From Paramagnetospirillum magnetotacticum MS-1 (lineage in GTDB: Bacteria > Pseudomonadota > Alphaproteobacteria > Rhodospirillales > Magnetospirillaceae), in the NCBI RefSeq assembly GCF_000829825.1, contig NZ_JXSL01000030.1, positions 1,061,501-1,125,500 of the forward strand: a DNA stretch of 64,000 bases. Direction: 5' to 3'. A program made the translations under genes and the position numbers. The notes under the pieces were generated by a model. It was not told where the DNA came from. It was given only the letters and a program-made list of their open reading frames with translations, and ran no database searches. Every line of letters starts with the position of its first letter. Positions within the stretch are counted from its first letter, which is position 1. Below are positions 7,045-14,942 of the stretch, one piece after another.

Positions 7045-7809
7045 ATGAAAGATCATAGCGCGACCGCCGCCGCCAATCCGGTGAAGCATTCCTACACCAT
7101 CCCCTGCGCCAGCGCTTTCCGCGACGCGGTGGACAAGCTTGCCCTGCGTCGGCGGGTCAATGTGGGCGATATCGCCCGCTCGGTCCTGCTGGTGGTGCCA
7201 CCCGAGACCATCGCCGCCTATCCCGATCCCGGCGAGCCCGAGCCCGAGGACCGCGAGACCGTCATCCTCAAATCCGGTCCGGCCGAGGGACGCCCCTGGC
7301 GGCGCAAGCCCCGTCTTCAGGTGCGCATGGCGCCGGGCTACAGTGTCGAGGCCATTCGCCGGGCCCTGGCCATGGCCCTGGCCTTGGCCCAGGGCGATGT
7401 GCGGTTGAGAGTCGAACGGCCGGGCGAAGAGGTCACTGCCGCTCCTCCTCCTCCTCCTCCTCCTCCTCCTCCGCCGCCGCCGCCTTCCCAGGCCGAGCCC
7501 GCCTTTCCCAAGGTGGAACGCCGCCGGGGCGTGCGCGAGCAGGCCACCGCCATCGCCAGCGCCAACGAGGAAATCGAGCGCCTGCGCGCCATCATCAACG
7601 TGCTGTCTTTCGAGCCCTTGCCGGGCGGCGTGATGACGCGGGCCGACGCGCTTCACATCCTGGGCTTCCCGCCCGGCGCAACCCCTGACCGGCGCATGGT
7701 GCGGGCCAAGTTCCGCATGCTGGCCACCATCCACCATCCGGACAGCAATCACGGCAATCACCACCGCATGAGCCAGCTCAACCAGGCCATGGAAGTGCTG
7801 GCGGATTAA
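7045..7809 (+). CDS. J-domain protein with polyproline linker
   Basis: 254 residues from the ATG at 7045; a GTG at 6940 would add 35 residues without visible domain. The N-terminal part (1-125) is unfamiliar to me: it has a short basic region, a PDPGEPEPEDRE acidic stretch and an RAL-rich helix. Residues 134-147 are fourteen consecutive prolines coded by nine CCT, four CCG and one CCT codons. A predicted coiled segment (EQATAIASANEEIERLRAIINVL) leads to a C-terminal J-like domain: DALHILGFPPGATPDRRMVRAKFRMLATIHHPDSN, with the HPD tripeptide at 231-233, and an ending NQAMEVLAD. J domains stimulate DnaK ATPase, so this is probably a DnaK co-chaperone with a private client. It is followed by the terminator of the facing gene. 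Confidence 0.75.
   Translation: MKDHSATAAANPVKHSYTIPCASAFRDAVDKLALRRRVNVGDIARSVLLVVPPETIAAYPDPGEPEPEDRETVILKSGPAEGRPWRRKPRLQVRMAPGYSVEAIRRALAMALALAQGDVRLRVERPGEEVTAAPPPPPPPPPPPPPPSQAEPAFPKVERRRGVREQATAIASANEEIERLRAIINVLSFEPLPGGVMTRADALHILGFPPGATPDRRMVRAKFRMLATIHHPDSNHGNHHRMSQLNQAMEVLAD
7444..7485 (+). repeat. Trinucleotide tract coding polyproline
   Basis: Nine uninterrupted CCT units (7444-7470), four CCG (7471-7482) and one CCT. A run of identical triplets this long can gain or lose units by replication slippage, changing linker length without a frameshift. Confidence 0.9.
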
Positions 7810-7830
7810 GACCCAAGGCTGCTCATCATG

Positions 7831-7859
7831 AAAAAGCCCGCCCCTTCTGGGGGCGGGCT
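7831..7859 (-). terminator. Intrinsic terminator of the Bax-inhibitor gene
   Basis: On the minus strand a 10-bp GC stem (AGCCCGCCCC with its complement, 7835-7844 and 7850-7859, five-base loop) is followed by TTTTT (7835-7831). It lies 25 bases after the stop at 7884 and between two convergent genes. Confidence 0.9.
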
Positions 7860-7883
7860 CGTTCGTTTCATCGTGGCCGGCGG

Positions 7884-8606
7884 CTACTCGTCGCGGCGCA
7901 CGCCCATGAACTGCAGCAAGAACATGAACAGATTGATGAAGTCCATGTAGAGCTGCAAGGCGCCGAACACCGCCTTCTTCGAGGCGACTTCGCTGTCGTC
8001 GCCCTCCCAGTACATCTGCTTGATGTTCTGGGTGTCGTAGGCGGTGAGACCCGCGAAGATCAGCACGCCCGCGGCACTCATCACGAAGTGCAGCATGGGG
8101 CTGGCCAGGAAGATGTTGACGATGCCGGCGATCATCAGGCCCCACACGCCCATGATCAGGAAGCTGCCGAAGCCCGACAGGTCCTTCTTGGTGGTGTAGC
8201 CATAGAGGCTGAGGCCCGCGAAGGCCGCCGCGGTGATGAAGAACACGCGGGCCACCGAGGCGCCGGTGAACACCAGGAACACCGAAGCCAGCGAAGCACC
8301 CATCAGACCGGCATAGACCCAGAACAGGGTCGAGGCGGTCGAAGCGCGCATGCTGTCGATCTTGGCGCTCATGAAGAACACCAGACCCAGCGGAGCCAGC
8401 ATGAACACCCATTTGAGTGGCGAGTAGACGGCGATGGCGGTCAGGGCAGGAACGCTGGCGATCACCCAGGCGACGATGCCGGTGAGAGCCAGGGCCGAGG
8501 CCATGTAGTTGTACACACTCAGCATGTACTGCCGCAGACCCACGTCGATCTGAGACGCCTCCGCCTGGGCGGCACTCATGTATCTACGGTCTGATCCGAA
8601 AGCCAT
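7884..8606 (-). CDS. Bax inhibitor-1 / YccA family membrane protein
   Basis: 240 residues, seven hydrophobic segments, and the family's C-terminal pattern (TAYDTQNIKQMYWEGD, then LQLYMDFINLFMFLLQFMG). Bacterial BI-1 homologues are inner-membrane proteins; YccA of Escherichia coli binds the FtsH protease, and BsYetJ is a pH-dependent calcium leak channel, so a role in membrane protein quality control or ion leak is possible here. The start at 8606 is chosen for AAAGGA at the right distance; an ATG six codons upstream is a worse fit. It has a promoter-like element of its own at 8644-8671 although it follows the ybbP gene on the same strand. Confidence 0.9.
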   Translation of the reverse strand: MAFGSDRRYMSAAQAEASQIDVGLRQYMLSVYNYMASALALTGIVAWVIASVPALTAIAVYSPLKWVFMLAPLGLVFFMSAKIDSMRASTASTLFWVYAGLMGASLASVFLVFTGASVARVFFITAAAFAGLSLYGYTTKKDLSGFGSFLIMGVWGLMIAGIVNIFLASPMLHFVMSAAGVLIFAGLTAYDTQNIKQMYWEGDDSEVASKKAVFGALQLYMDFINLFMFLLQFMGVRRDE

Positions 8607-8643
8607 GGTCGTTCCTTTGAACACTCAGTTGAACCTGCCCACC

Positions 8644-8671
8644 AATATGAGGCAGTTCCCGAAAGAATCAA
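8644..8671 (-). promoter_or_regulatory. Candidate promoter of the Bax-inhibitor gene
   Basis: On the minus strand TTGATT (8671-8666) and CATATT (8649-8644) with a 16-base spacer, about 38 bases before the ATG at 8606. It fits the housekeeping sigma factor moderately. Confidence 0.4.
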
Positions 8672-8683
8672 GTTACCGGATTT

Positions 8684-11257
8684 TCACTCGTTTCTTAGCA
8701 ACGGCGCCGCCTTGGCCCCCAACGCCTTCCAGGTCCCGATGAAGCCTGCCAGCAGACTGGCGGTGACGCAGGCCGCCAGCGTCGCCGCCGTGGCGCCGGG
8801 CAGGAACACCCAATCGGTCTTCATGACGTAGAGCAAAATGGCGCGCGCCGCCATGGACCCCACCAGGGCGGCGGCCAGACCGGTGACCAGGCCGATCAGG
8901 GCGAATTCGGCCAGATGGGCCCGCCATAGCTGGCCGCGGGTGGCGCCCAGCACTTTGAGGACCACCGCTTCCCACACCCGGCGGCGGTGCCCGGCCATCA
9001 CGGCGCCTGCCAGCACCAGGGCCCCCGCCGCCAGGGTCACCAGACCGGCAAGGCGCACCGCCAGATCGGCCTCGGCGATGATGGACTTGGCGGCGTCCAG
9101 CACCTCCTTGACCCGGATGGAGGAAACATTGGGCAAATGGTCGGTGACCGCCTTTTCCACCATGGAATCCATGTCGGGGGCGGTACGCAGGCTGGCGATG
9201 TAGGTGTGGGGCGCGCCCTCCAGGGTGCCCGGCGACAGCAGGAAGGCGAAGTTCATGGTGAGGTTGGACCAGTCGATCTGGCGCAGATTGGCGACCTCAA
9301 CCTCGATCTCGCGGCCCAGCACATTGAGCCCCAGCCGGTCGCCAACCTTGAGCCCAAAGCCCTTGGCCACGGCGGCGTCCACCGAGGCCAGCGGCGCGCC
9401 CCGGTAATCCTCGGGCCACCACTGGCCCGCCACGATGCGCGCGCCGGGGGGAGGTGATGCCGCCATGGACAGGCCGCGATCGCCCCTGGCCGCCCACTGC
9501 GTCTCGGGCGCGATACTCGCCTGTCCCACCGGTACGCCGCCAATGGAGGAAATGCGGCCCCGCACCAAGGCGGCCTTGGACAGGATTGAGGCCGGATCGG
9601 TCTGGCTCACCACCCGCTCCAACATGTCGATCTGATCGGGCTGGATATCGATGAAATAGAAGGACGGCGCCTGTTCAGGCAGTCTTTCGCCGAACTGGGC
9701 GGCCAGATTGCCCTCCACCAGGGCGATGGTCACCAGCACGGAAAGCCCCAGACCCAGGGACAACACCATGCCCACCACCGCCGAACCGGGGCGGTGCAGA
9801 TTGGCCAGGGCCATGCGCCAGGTGGGTCCGGCTTTCTTTCCATGCCGGGCCGCCAGGACCGCCGCCGCCTTGGACAAGGCCCAGGCCAGGGCGCGAAACA
9901 GCACCAATGTGGCCGCCGCCGCGCCCACGAACCAAGCGGCCAGGGGGCGGTTGGCGGCCGACACAACCGCCAGCCCGGCCAGCCCGCCTGCGGCCAGGAC
10001 CAGCGCGGCCAGGACGGGTTTGCCGATCCGTCCCGGCTCGGGCGCCACCAGACGGCGGAACAGCACGGCCGCCGGAATTGCCTTGGCACGCGCCAGGGGC
10101 CACAGGGTGAAGACCAGGGCGGAGAGCGCACCGAACCCGGCGGCGATCATCAGCGGGCGGGGATAAAGCCCGACCTTGAGTGCCAGGGGAATGCGCTCGG
10201 CGCCTAGTTCCGCCACCAGGGGCACCAAACCGGCACCCGCCGCCAGCCCCAGCAGGATACCGATCGCGGCCAGCAGGCCCACCAGCAGGAAATAGGTGGC
10301 GAAGATCAGATTGGACGGCGCGCCCAGGCATTTCAGGGTGGCGATGGTGCCGATACGCCCGTCCAGATAGGCTTTGACCGCATTGGCCACGCCGATCCCG
10401 CCCACCAGTAGGGCGGTCAGCCCCACCAGGGCCAGGAAGGACGCCAGGATATCGAGGAAGCGGCCCACGCCCGGCGCGGCCTCGGCGGCGTCGCGCATCT
10501 GCCAGGGCGCCTCGGGAAAGCGCCGGGCCAGTTCGGCCTTTGCGGCGGGCGTCCCGCTCGGATCGGGCAGGAGAAGGCGCAAGGTGTAACGCACCAGGGA
10601 GCCGGGGCGGATCAGGCCGGTGGCCTCCACCGCCCGCTTGTCCACCATCAGCCGGGGGCCGAAGGACAGGGCCGTGGCGATGCGATCGGGTTCCTTGACG
10701 ATGACGGCGGTGATGCGAAAGACGGCATCACCCACAGCAACCCGGTCGCCAAGCTTCAGCCCCAGGCGGTCCAGCAGATTGGCCTCGGCCGCAGCACCCC
10801 ATGCGCCGTCGTGGAAAGCGAAGATGCCCTCACCCCGCCCCTCCTCCAGCTCTGCTGGGGGAGGGAGGGACCCGCGCAGCGGGGGGGAGGGGGCCAACTC
10901 CAATCTCCCCACCAGGGGATAGGTTTCATCGACGCCCTTCAGTTCCACCAGGGAGCGGCGCGTATTGCCGTCCACCTGAATCATGGCCCGCATCTCGAGT
11001 CCTTGGGTGACCTTTCCCAGGCCCGAAAGAACCTCCAGCATGTCGGGAGCAAAGGGCTGGTGCGTCTGGCGGATATCCAGATCACCGCCCAGCATGGCGC
11101 GGGAGTCCTCGGCCAGCGCCGCATCGAAGGCGGCGCGCAAGCTGCCTGCTCCGGCAATGGCCGCCACCCCCAGGGCGAGACAGGCGACCAGCACCCGGAA
11201 GCCCTTCAACCCGCCGCGCAATTCCCGCCGCGCAAAGGTTAGCGCAAGACGGATCAC
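8684..11257 (-). CDS. ybbP: YbbP-like ABC transporter permease (FtsX/MacB type)
   Basis: 857 residues. The start is a GTG at 11257 whose first bases overlap the stop of the ATPase gene (GTGA), typical of translational coupling. The N-terminus (RLALTFARRELRGGLKGFRV, then a hydrophobic ACLALGVAAIAGAGS) and the two FtsX blocks (about residues 260-400 and 740-850, with ATLKCLGAPSNLIFATYFLL and VVLKVLGATRGQLWRAHLAEF) are those of the large YbbP family, which has about ten membrane spans and two periplasmic domains. With YbbA it forms an ATP-driven exporter or lipid/lipoprotein extractor of uncertain substrate. The ybbA-ybbP pair next to tesA is the same arrangement as in Escherichia coli. A GC-rich palindromic element appears to be inserted in frame near 10827-10893, adding about 20 residues (SPPLRGSLPPPAELEEGRG). 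Confidence 0.88.
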   Translation of the reverse strand: MIRLALTFARRELRGGLKGFRVLVACLALGVAAIAGAGSLRAAFDAALAEDSRAMLGGDLDIRQTHQPFAPDMLEVLSGLGKVTQGLEMRAMIQVDGNTRRSLVELKGVDETYPLVGRLELAPSPPLRGSLPPPAELEEGRGEGIFAFHDGAWGAAAEANLLDRLGLKLGDRVAVGDAVFRITAVIVKEPDRIATALSFGPRLMVDKRAVEATGLIRPGSLVRYTLRLLLPDPSGTPAAKAELARRFPEAPWQMRDAAEAAPGVGRFLDILASFLALVGLTALLVGGIGVANAVKAYLDGRIGTIATLKCLGAPSNLIFATYFLLVGLLAAIGILLGLAAGAGLVPLVAELGAERIPLALKVGLYPRPLMIAAGFGALSALVFTLWPLARAKAIPAAVLFRRLVAPEPGRIGKPVLAALVLAAGGLAGLAVVSAANRPLAAWFVGAAAATLVLFRALAWALSKAAAVLAARHGKKAGPTWRMALANLHRPGSAVVGMVLSLGLGLSVLVTIALVEGNLAAQFGERLPEQAPSFYFIDIQPDQIDMLERVVSQTDPASILSKAALVRGRISSIGGVPVGQASIAPETQWAARGDRGLSMAASPPPGARIVAGQWWPEDYRGAPLASVDAAVAKGFGLKVGDRLGLNVLGREIEVEVANLRQIDWSNLTMNFAFLLSPGTLEGAPHTYIASLRTAPDMDSMVEKAVTDHLPNVSSIRVKEVLDAAKSIIAEADLAVRLAGLVTLAAGALVLAGAVMAGHRRRVWEAVVLKVLGATRGQLWRAHLAEFALIGLVTGLAAALVGSMAARAILLYVMKTDWVFLPGATAATLAACVTASLLAGFIGTWKALGAKAAPLLRNE
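10827..10893. repeat. Palindromic GC-rich element inside ybbP
   Basis: The plus strand reads CCCTCACCCCGCCCCTCC, CAGCTCTGCTGG, then G-rich complements ending GCGGGGGGGAGG. Outer arms CCTCACCCCGC and GCGGGGGGGAGG and inner arms CCTCCAGC and GCTGGGGGAGG pair imperfectly. Its base composition breaks sharply from the surrounding gene. Such C-rich/G-rich palindromes are usually dispersed extragenic repeats; here it keeps the reading frame open. Confidence 0.55.
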
Positions 11258-11943
11258 GGCTTGATCTTCCCGTCCTCGACCCGGACCACCCGCGAGCACC
11301 GCGCCGCCAGGGTGTCGTCATGGGTGACCAGCACCAGGGCGGTGCCGAAGCGGGCGTTGAGATCGAACAATAGATCCATCACGGCGCGGCCCGTGACGCC
11401 GTCCAGATTGCCGGTGGGCTCGTCGGCCAGCAGCAGTTTGGGACGTGGCGCGAAGGCGCGGGCCAGGGCGACGCGCTGCTGCTCGCCGCCCGATAGCTGG
11501 CCGGGATAGTGGGTTGTCCTATGTGCCAGTCCGACCCGGCCCAGTTCTTCCGCCGCCGCCCCGAAAGGATCGGCATGTCCGGCCAGTTCCAGGGGCACCG
11601 CCACATTCTCCAGGGCGGTCATGGTGGGAATCAGGTGAAAGCTTTGAAAGACGATGCCGATCGTATCACGGCGAAAGCGCGCCAGAGCGTCCTCGTCCAT
11701 GGGGCCGAAATCCTGGCCTTCCACCACCACCTTGCCGGAAGAGGGGCGTTCCAGCCCGGCCATGATCATCAGCAAGGTGGACTTGCCCGAGCCCGAGGGG
11801 CCGACCACGCCCAGGGTCTCGCCCGCCGCCACCTGCAGGTCGATGGCATCGAGGACATTGACCTCGCCCGCCAGGCTCGCCAAGTTGAGACTGATGGCCT
11901 CCAGCGAAACCAGGGGAAGGCCGTTGATGGGACGCTGATGCAT
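11254..11943 (-). CDS. ybbA: YbbA-like ABC transporter ATP-binding protein
   Basis: 229 residues, one nucleotide-binding domain of the LolD/MacB/YbbA class. Walker A GPSGSGKST, Q-loop VFQSFHLIPTMTALENVAVPLEL, signature LSGGEQQRVALARA, Walker B LLLADEPTGNLD and the switch histidine in LVTHDD are all intact. It powers the coupled YbbP permease downstream, whose GTG overlaps this stop. The ATG at 11943 faces tesA in a divergent promoter region of about 115 bases. The N-terminal extension before the domain (MHQRPINGLPLVSLEAI) is short, as usual. Confidence 0.92.
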   Translation of the reverse strand: MHQRPINGLPLVSLEAISLNLASLAGEVNVLDAIDLQVAAGETLGVVGPSGSGKSTLLMIMAGLERPSSGKVVVEGQDFGPMDEDALARFRRDTIGIVFQSFHLIPTMTALENVAVPLELAGHADPFGAAAEELGRVGLAHRTTHYPGQLSGGEQQRVALARAFAPRPKLLLADEPTGNLDGVTGRAVMDLLFDLNARFGTALVLVTHDDTLAARCSRVVRVEDGKIKP

Positions 11944-12060
11944 GCGGGGGCGACTCTCTTGGGCAATCGGGGCAAGTTGGGCAGAATAAACCGCAACAGG
12001 CGCTGGGTCTTGCGATATGGGGCCGTCCTGACTCTTGTCAATCTACTGGGAGGAGGCGCC

Positions 12061-12636
12061 ATGGCCCGTGCCGCGACCACAAAACGCATCCTGGCCCTGG
12101 GAGATTCGCTCACCGCCGGGTTCGGCCTGGCCCCCGAAGAGGCCTTTCCCGCCCGGCTGGAGCGCGCCTTGCGGGCCGAGGGCCGCGACGTCACCCTGAT
12201 CAATGCCGGTGTCTCGGGCGACACCACGGCGGGGGGCAAGGCCCGTCTGGACTGGGCCCTGGCCGCCAAGCCCGATCTGGCCATCCTTGAACTGGGGGCC
12301 AATGACGGGCTGCGCCGTCTCGATCCCGCCCTGACGCGGGCCAATCTCGATTTCATCTTGAAGCGTCTGGAGGCGGCGGGGATTCCGGTTCTGTTGGCTG
12401 GCATGCTGGCCCCGCCCAATTACGGCAAGACTTTTGAGGCCGAGTTCAAATCGGTCTTCACCCATCTGGCCGCCTCCCATGACGTGGTCTTCTACCCTTT
12501 CTTCCTGGACGGCGTGGCGGGCGAGGCGCGTCTTTGCCTGCCCGACGGCTTGCATCCCAATGCCAGGGGCGTCGATCTCATCGTCGAGCGCATCCTTCCC
12601 TCGGTGCGCAAATTGCTGGAAAGGGTAAAGCCGTGA
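12061..12636 (+). CDS. tesA: TesA-type SGNH arylesterase / acyl-thioesterase
   Basis: 191 residues from the ATG. Block I ILALGDSLTAG (Ser16), block II INAGVSGDTTAGG, block III LELGANDGLR and block V LPDGLHPNARG give the full Ser-Gly-Asn-His catalytic set of TesA-like hydrolases, which cleave acyl thioesters, aryl esters and lysophospholipids, usually in the periplasm. The ATG has a strong GGGAGGAGG site. However, the frame is open upstream and the codons before it encode RNRRWVLRYGAVLTLVNLL followed by GGGAMARA, a convincing signal peptide with an AxA site, reachable from TTG codons at 11977 or 12010. A secreted form from such a start is likely and the given start is the conservative one. It is divergent from ybbA and coupled to the FIST gene downstream. 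Confidence 0.9.
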   Translation: MARAATTKRILALGDSLTAGFGLAPEEAFPARLERALRAEGRDVTLINAGVSGDTTAGGKARLDWALAAKPDLAILELGANDGLRRLDPALTRANLDFILKRLEAAGIPVLLAGMLAPPNYGKTFEAEFKSVFTHLAASHDVVFYPFFLDGVAGEARLCLPDGLHPNARGVDLIVERILPSVRKLLERVKP

Positions 12637-13745
12637 CTGCCGATCCCGCCGATCCCTTCCGCGTCGCCTACGCCAAGGCCGATCATTGGGGCATCGCCGC
12701 CAAGGCCTGCCTCGACCGTTTGACACCGATTCCGCCGGGCGCCAATTTTGGCTTTCTCTACGCCACCGAGGCCTTCGCCCTCAATCTCTCCTCCATGCTG
12801 ACCTTCCTGCGCGAGACCACCCGTATCGAGCATTGGGTGGGCGGTGTGGCGCCCGGCCTATGCGTCGAGGATGCGGAGATCCGCGATGAAGGCGCCGTGG
12901 CCGCCATGATCGGCCATCTTCCCCCCGACCAGTTCCGCGTCTTCATCGGCGATGCCGCCGATTGGGCCAAGCGCCATTTTCCCTGTGTCGGGCTGGTCCA
13001 TGGCGATCCGCGCGACCCGGATGTCCCCAAGGCCGTCACCGATCTGGCCGCCGAGGCCGGTTTTCTGGCCGGGGGCCTGATGTCGGCATCGGGCCCGGCC
13101 GCCCAACTGGCCGGGATCGCCACCGATGGCGGTCTGGCCGGTGTGCTTCTGGGTTCAGGGATAGAGGTGCTGACCGGTATGACCCAGGGCTGCTCGCCCT
13201 TAGGGGAAGTTCACACCGTCACCGAATCCTGGCAGGGCGTGGTCATGGCCCTGGACGGCCGCCCGGCGCTTGACGTGCTGAAGGAGGAGGTGGGCGAATT
13301 GCTGGCCCGCGATCTGCGCCGCATCGCGGGCTACATCCATGTGGGCCTGCCCGCCGAGGGCGACGACAGCCATGATTATCAGGTCCGCACCCTGATCGGC
13401 ATCGATCCCGGCCAGGGCTGGATCGCCATCGGCGAGCATGTGGAGGAAGGCGGCCGACTGATCTTCGTGCGCCGTGACGCCAACGCCGCCCGCGCCGATC
13501 TGCGCCGCATGCTGATCGGTCTGAAGGAGCGGCTGGACGGCCGCCCCATCCGGGCGGGGCTTTACGTCTCGTGCACCGGGCGCGGCGAATACATGTTCGG
13601 CCATAAGGACGCCGAACCGGAATTGCTGCACGAGGTGCTGGGCGATTTCCCCCTGATCGGCTTTTTCGCAAATGGCGAGATCAGCCGCGACCATCTCTAT
13701 GGTTTCACCGGCGTGCTGACCCTGCTTCCGGGACCCAGACCGTGA
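12633..13745 (+). CDS. FIST N/C domain sensory protein
   Basis: 370 residues, starting at a GTG that overlaps the tesA stop (GTGA). The N-terminal half matches the FIST N domain (ANFGFLYATEAFALNLSSMLTFLRETT, WVGGVAPGLCVED, and the central GGLMSASG and GVLLGSGIEVLTGMTQGCSPLG) and the C-terminal half matches FIST_C (VFVRRDANAARADLRRML, AGLYVSCTGRGEYMFG, PLIGFFANGEI). FIST domains are proposed small-ligand sensors, possibly for amino acids, and are normally attached to or encoded near signalling proteins. Here no kinase or cyclase partner is present; it stands between tesA and thpR in one tightly coupled operon. Confidence 0.88.
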   Translation: MTADPADPFRVAYAKADHWGIAAKACLDRLTPIPPGANFGFLYATEAFALNLSSMLTFLRETTRIEHWVGGVAPGLCVEDAEIRDEGAVAAMIGHLPPDQFRVFIGDAADWAKRHFPCVGLVHGDPRDPDVPKAVTDLAAEAGFLAGGLMSASGPAAQLAGIATDGGLAGVLLGSGIEVLTGMTQGCSPLGEVHTVTESWQGVVMALDGRPALDVLKEEVGELLARDLRRIAGYIHVGLPAEGDDSHDYQVRTLIGIDPGQGWIAIGEHVEEGGRLIFVRRDANAARADLRRMLIGLKERLDGRPIRAGLYVSCTGRGEYMFGHKDAEPELLHEVLGDFPLIGFFANGEISRDHLYGFTGVLTLLPGPRP

Positions 13746-14278
13746 TCCGCCTGTTCGTGGGGATCGGGTTCGACGAGGAACTGAGCGCGCGTATGGCCGC
13801 CTTGCAGCGGGGCCTGCCGGGTGCGCGTTGGGTCGATCCCGCCGATCTGCATCTGACGCTGCGCTTCATCGGCGAGGTGGCCGAGGATCTGGCCGAGGAA
13901 ATTCACCTGGGACTCGCCGCCCTGGCCGAACCGCCCTTCGCCTTGACTCTGAGCGGGCTGGGCCTGTTCGGCGACCGCCATCGGGCCCACACGCTGTGGG
14001 TGGGGGTGGAGCGCTCGGACGCCCTGTCTCGCCTGGCCTCGCGTATCGAATCCGCCGTGGTTCGGGCGGGTGCCTCGCCCGAGCCGCGCAAATTCAATCC
14101 CCATGTCACCCTGGCCCGCCTGAAAGACACCCCGTCGGGACGCCTCCAGGATTTCATCGACGCCAGCGGTCCTTTCCGTGAAGAGCTGGTGGCGGTGGAG
14201 CGGTTCACCCTGTTCCGCTCGACCCTTGGCCGTCAGGGTGCCCATTACGATGCCTTGGAACATTACCCCCTGGGGTAG
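13742..14278 (+). CDS. thpR: RNA 2',3'-cyclic phosphodiesterase (LigT/ThpR)
   Basis: 178 residues starting at a GTG that overlaps the FIST stop by 4 bp. Two HxTx motifs, HLTL (37-40) and HVTL (121-124), are the catalytic tetrapeptides of the 2H phosphoesterase superfamily, and the opening MIRLFVGIGFDEEL and ARWVDPADLHLTLRFIGE are typical for ThpR. It opens 2',3'-cyclic phosphate ends of RNA. Third gene of the tesA-FIST-thpR operon. Confidence 0.93.
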   Translation: MIRLFVGIGFDEELSARMAALQRGLPGARWVDPADLHLTLRFIGEVAEDLAEEIHLGLAALAEPPFALTLSGLGLFGDRHRAHTLWVGVERSDALSRLASRIESAVVRAGASPEPRKFNPHVTLARLKDTPSGRLQDFIDASGPFREELVAVERFTLFRSTLGRQGAHYDALEHYPLG

Positions 14279-14355
14279 GCCCACATCTTGGGTCGAAGTG
14301 GCAAAACGCAAACATTCCCTTGTTCAAGGCCAGTCTTCACAGTATTTTCAAAGCC

Positions 14356-14880
14356 ATGATCGGATCGCCTTTCCGCATTGCGCTGTGCCTTGCCGTCGCT
14401 CTCGGGGCGGCGGCCTGTACGCGCGGCACGCAATTGCCGCCCTCCTCGGCGGCCAATGCCAATGGCGAGCAGCCCGCCAATTTTCAGCTGGTCACCGATA
14501 TTCCCATTCCCTCGGGCGCCACCATGGATAACGAGCGCTCGCTGATCCTGTCGGACCGCGACCGATGGACCGGTCGGGTGGTGATGACGCTGTACAATTC
14601 CGCCAATGAAGTCACCGCCTTCTACCAGCAGCAGATGCCCAATTTCGGCTGGCAGCCCATGATGAGCGTCACCGCCGAGACCAGCGTGCTGACCTATGTG
14701 CGCGGCGACCGTGCCGCAACCGTGCAGGTGGAACGGCGCACCGTTTACGGTTCCCTGGTTTCGGTCACGGTGGCGCCCAAGCAATCGGATGGCGGCGGAA
14801 GCTTTGAATCTGCCCCGGCACCGCGCTCGGCGCCTTCAAGCTCGATCCGTTCGGAACAACTGCCTCCGCCCAAGCGCTGA
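14356..14880 (+). CDS. Predicted outer-membrane or periplasmic lipoprotein, unknown function
   Basis: 174 residues from the ATG at 14356 (a TTG at 14320 would lengthen the n-region by 12). A lipoprotein signal is clear: FRIALCLAVALGAAAC with the lipobox LGAAAC ending in Cys21. The mature part has a compact domain (ITDIPIPSGATMDNERSLIL-like strand, RVVMTLYNSANEVTAFYQQQMPNFGWQPM, then AATVQVERR) of about 110 residues that resembles small lipoproteins of Rhodospirillales with no assigned role, and a disordered Ser/Pro-rich tail. A bidirectional terminator follows. Confidence 0.75.
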   Translation: MIGSPFRIALCLAVALGAAACTRGTQLPPSSAANANGEQPANFQLVTDIPIPSGATMDNERSLILSDRDRWTGRVVMTLYNSANEVTAFYQQQMPNFGWQPMMSVTAETSVLTYVRGDRAATVQVERRTVYGSLVSVTVAPKQSDGGGSFESAPAPRSAPSSSIRSEQLPPPKR

Positions 14881-14891
14881 GACGGCGCAGC

Positions 14892-14917
14892 AAAAAAGCC
14901 CCCAAAGGGGGGCTTTT
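14892..14917. terminator. Bidirectional intrinsic terminator
   Basis: AAAAAAGCCCCC, loop AAA, GGGGGGCTTTT. The A-run on one side and T-run on the other let it serve the lipoprotein gene (plus) and the small minus-strand gene ending at 14943. Confidence 0.9.
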
Positions 14918-14942
14918 CGCAATCGGCCAAGATGTGCCAGCC

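Noticed and set aside
6997-8412. 471-codon minus-strand ORF across the J-domain gene and the Bax-inhibitor gene
   Set aside because: It spans the terminator and out-of-frame parts of two real genes; the composition is shadow-like.
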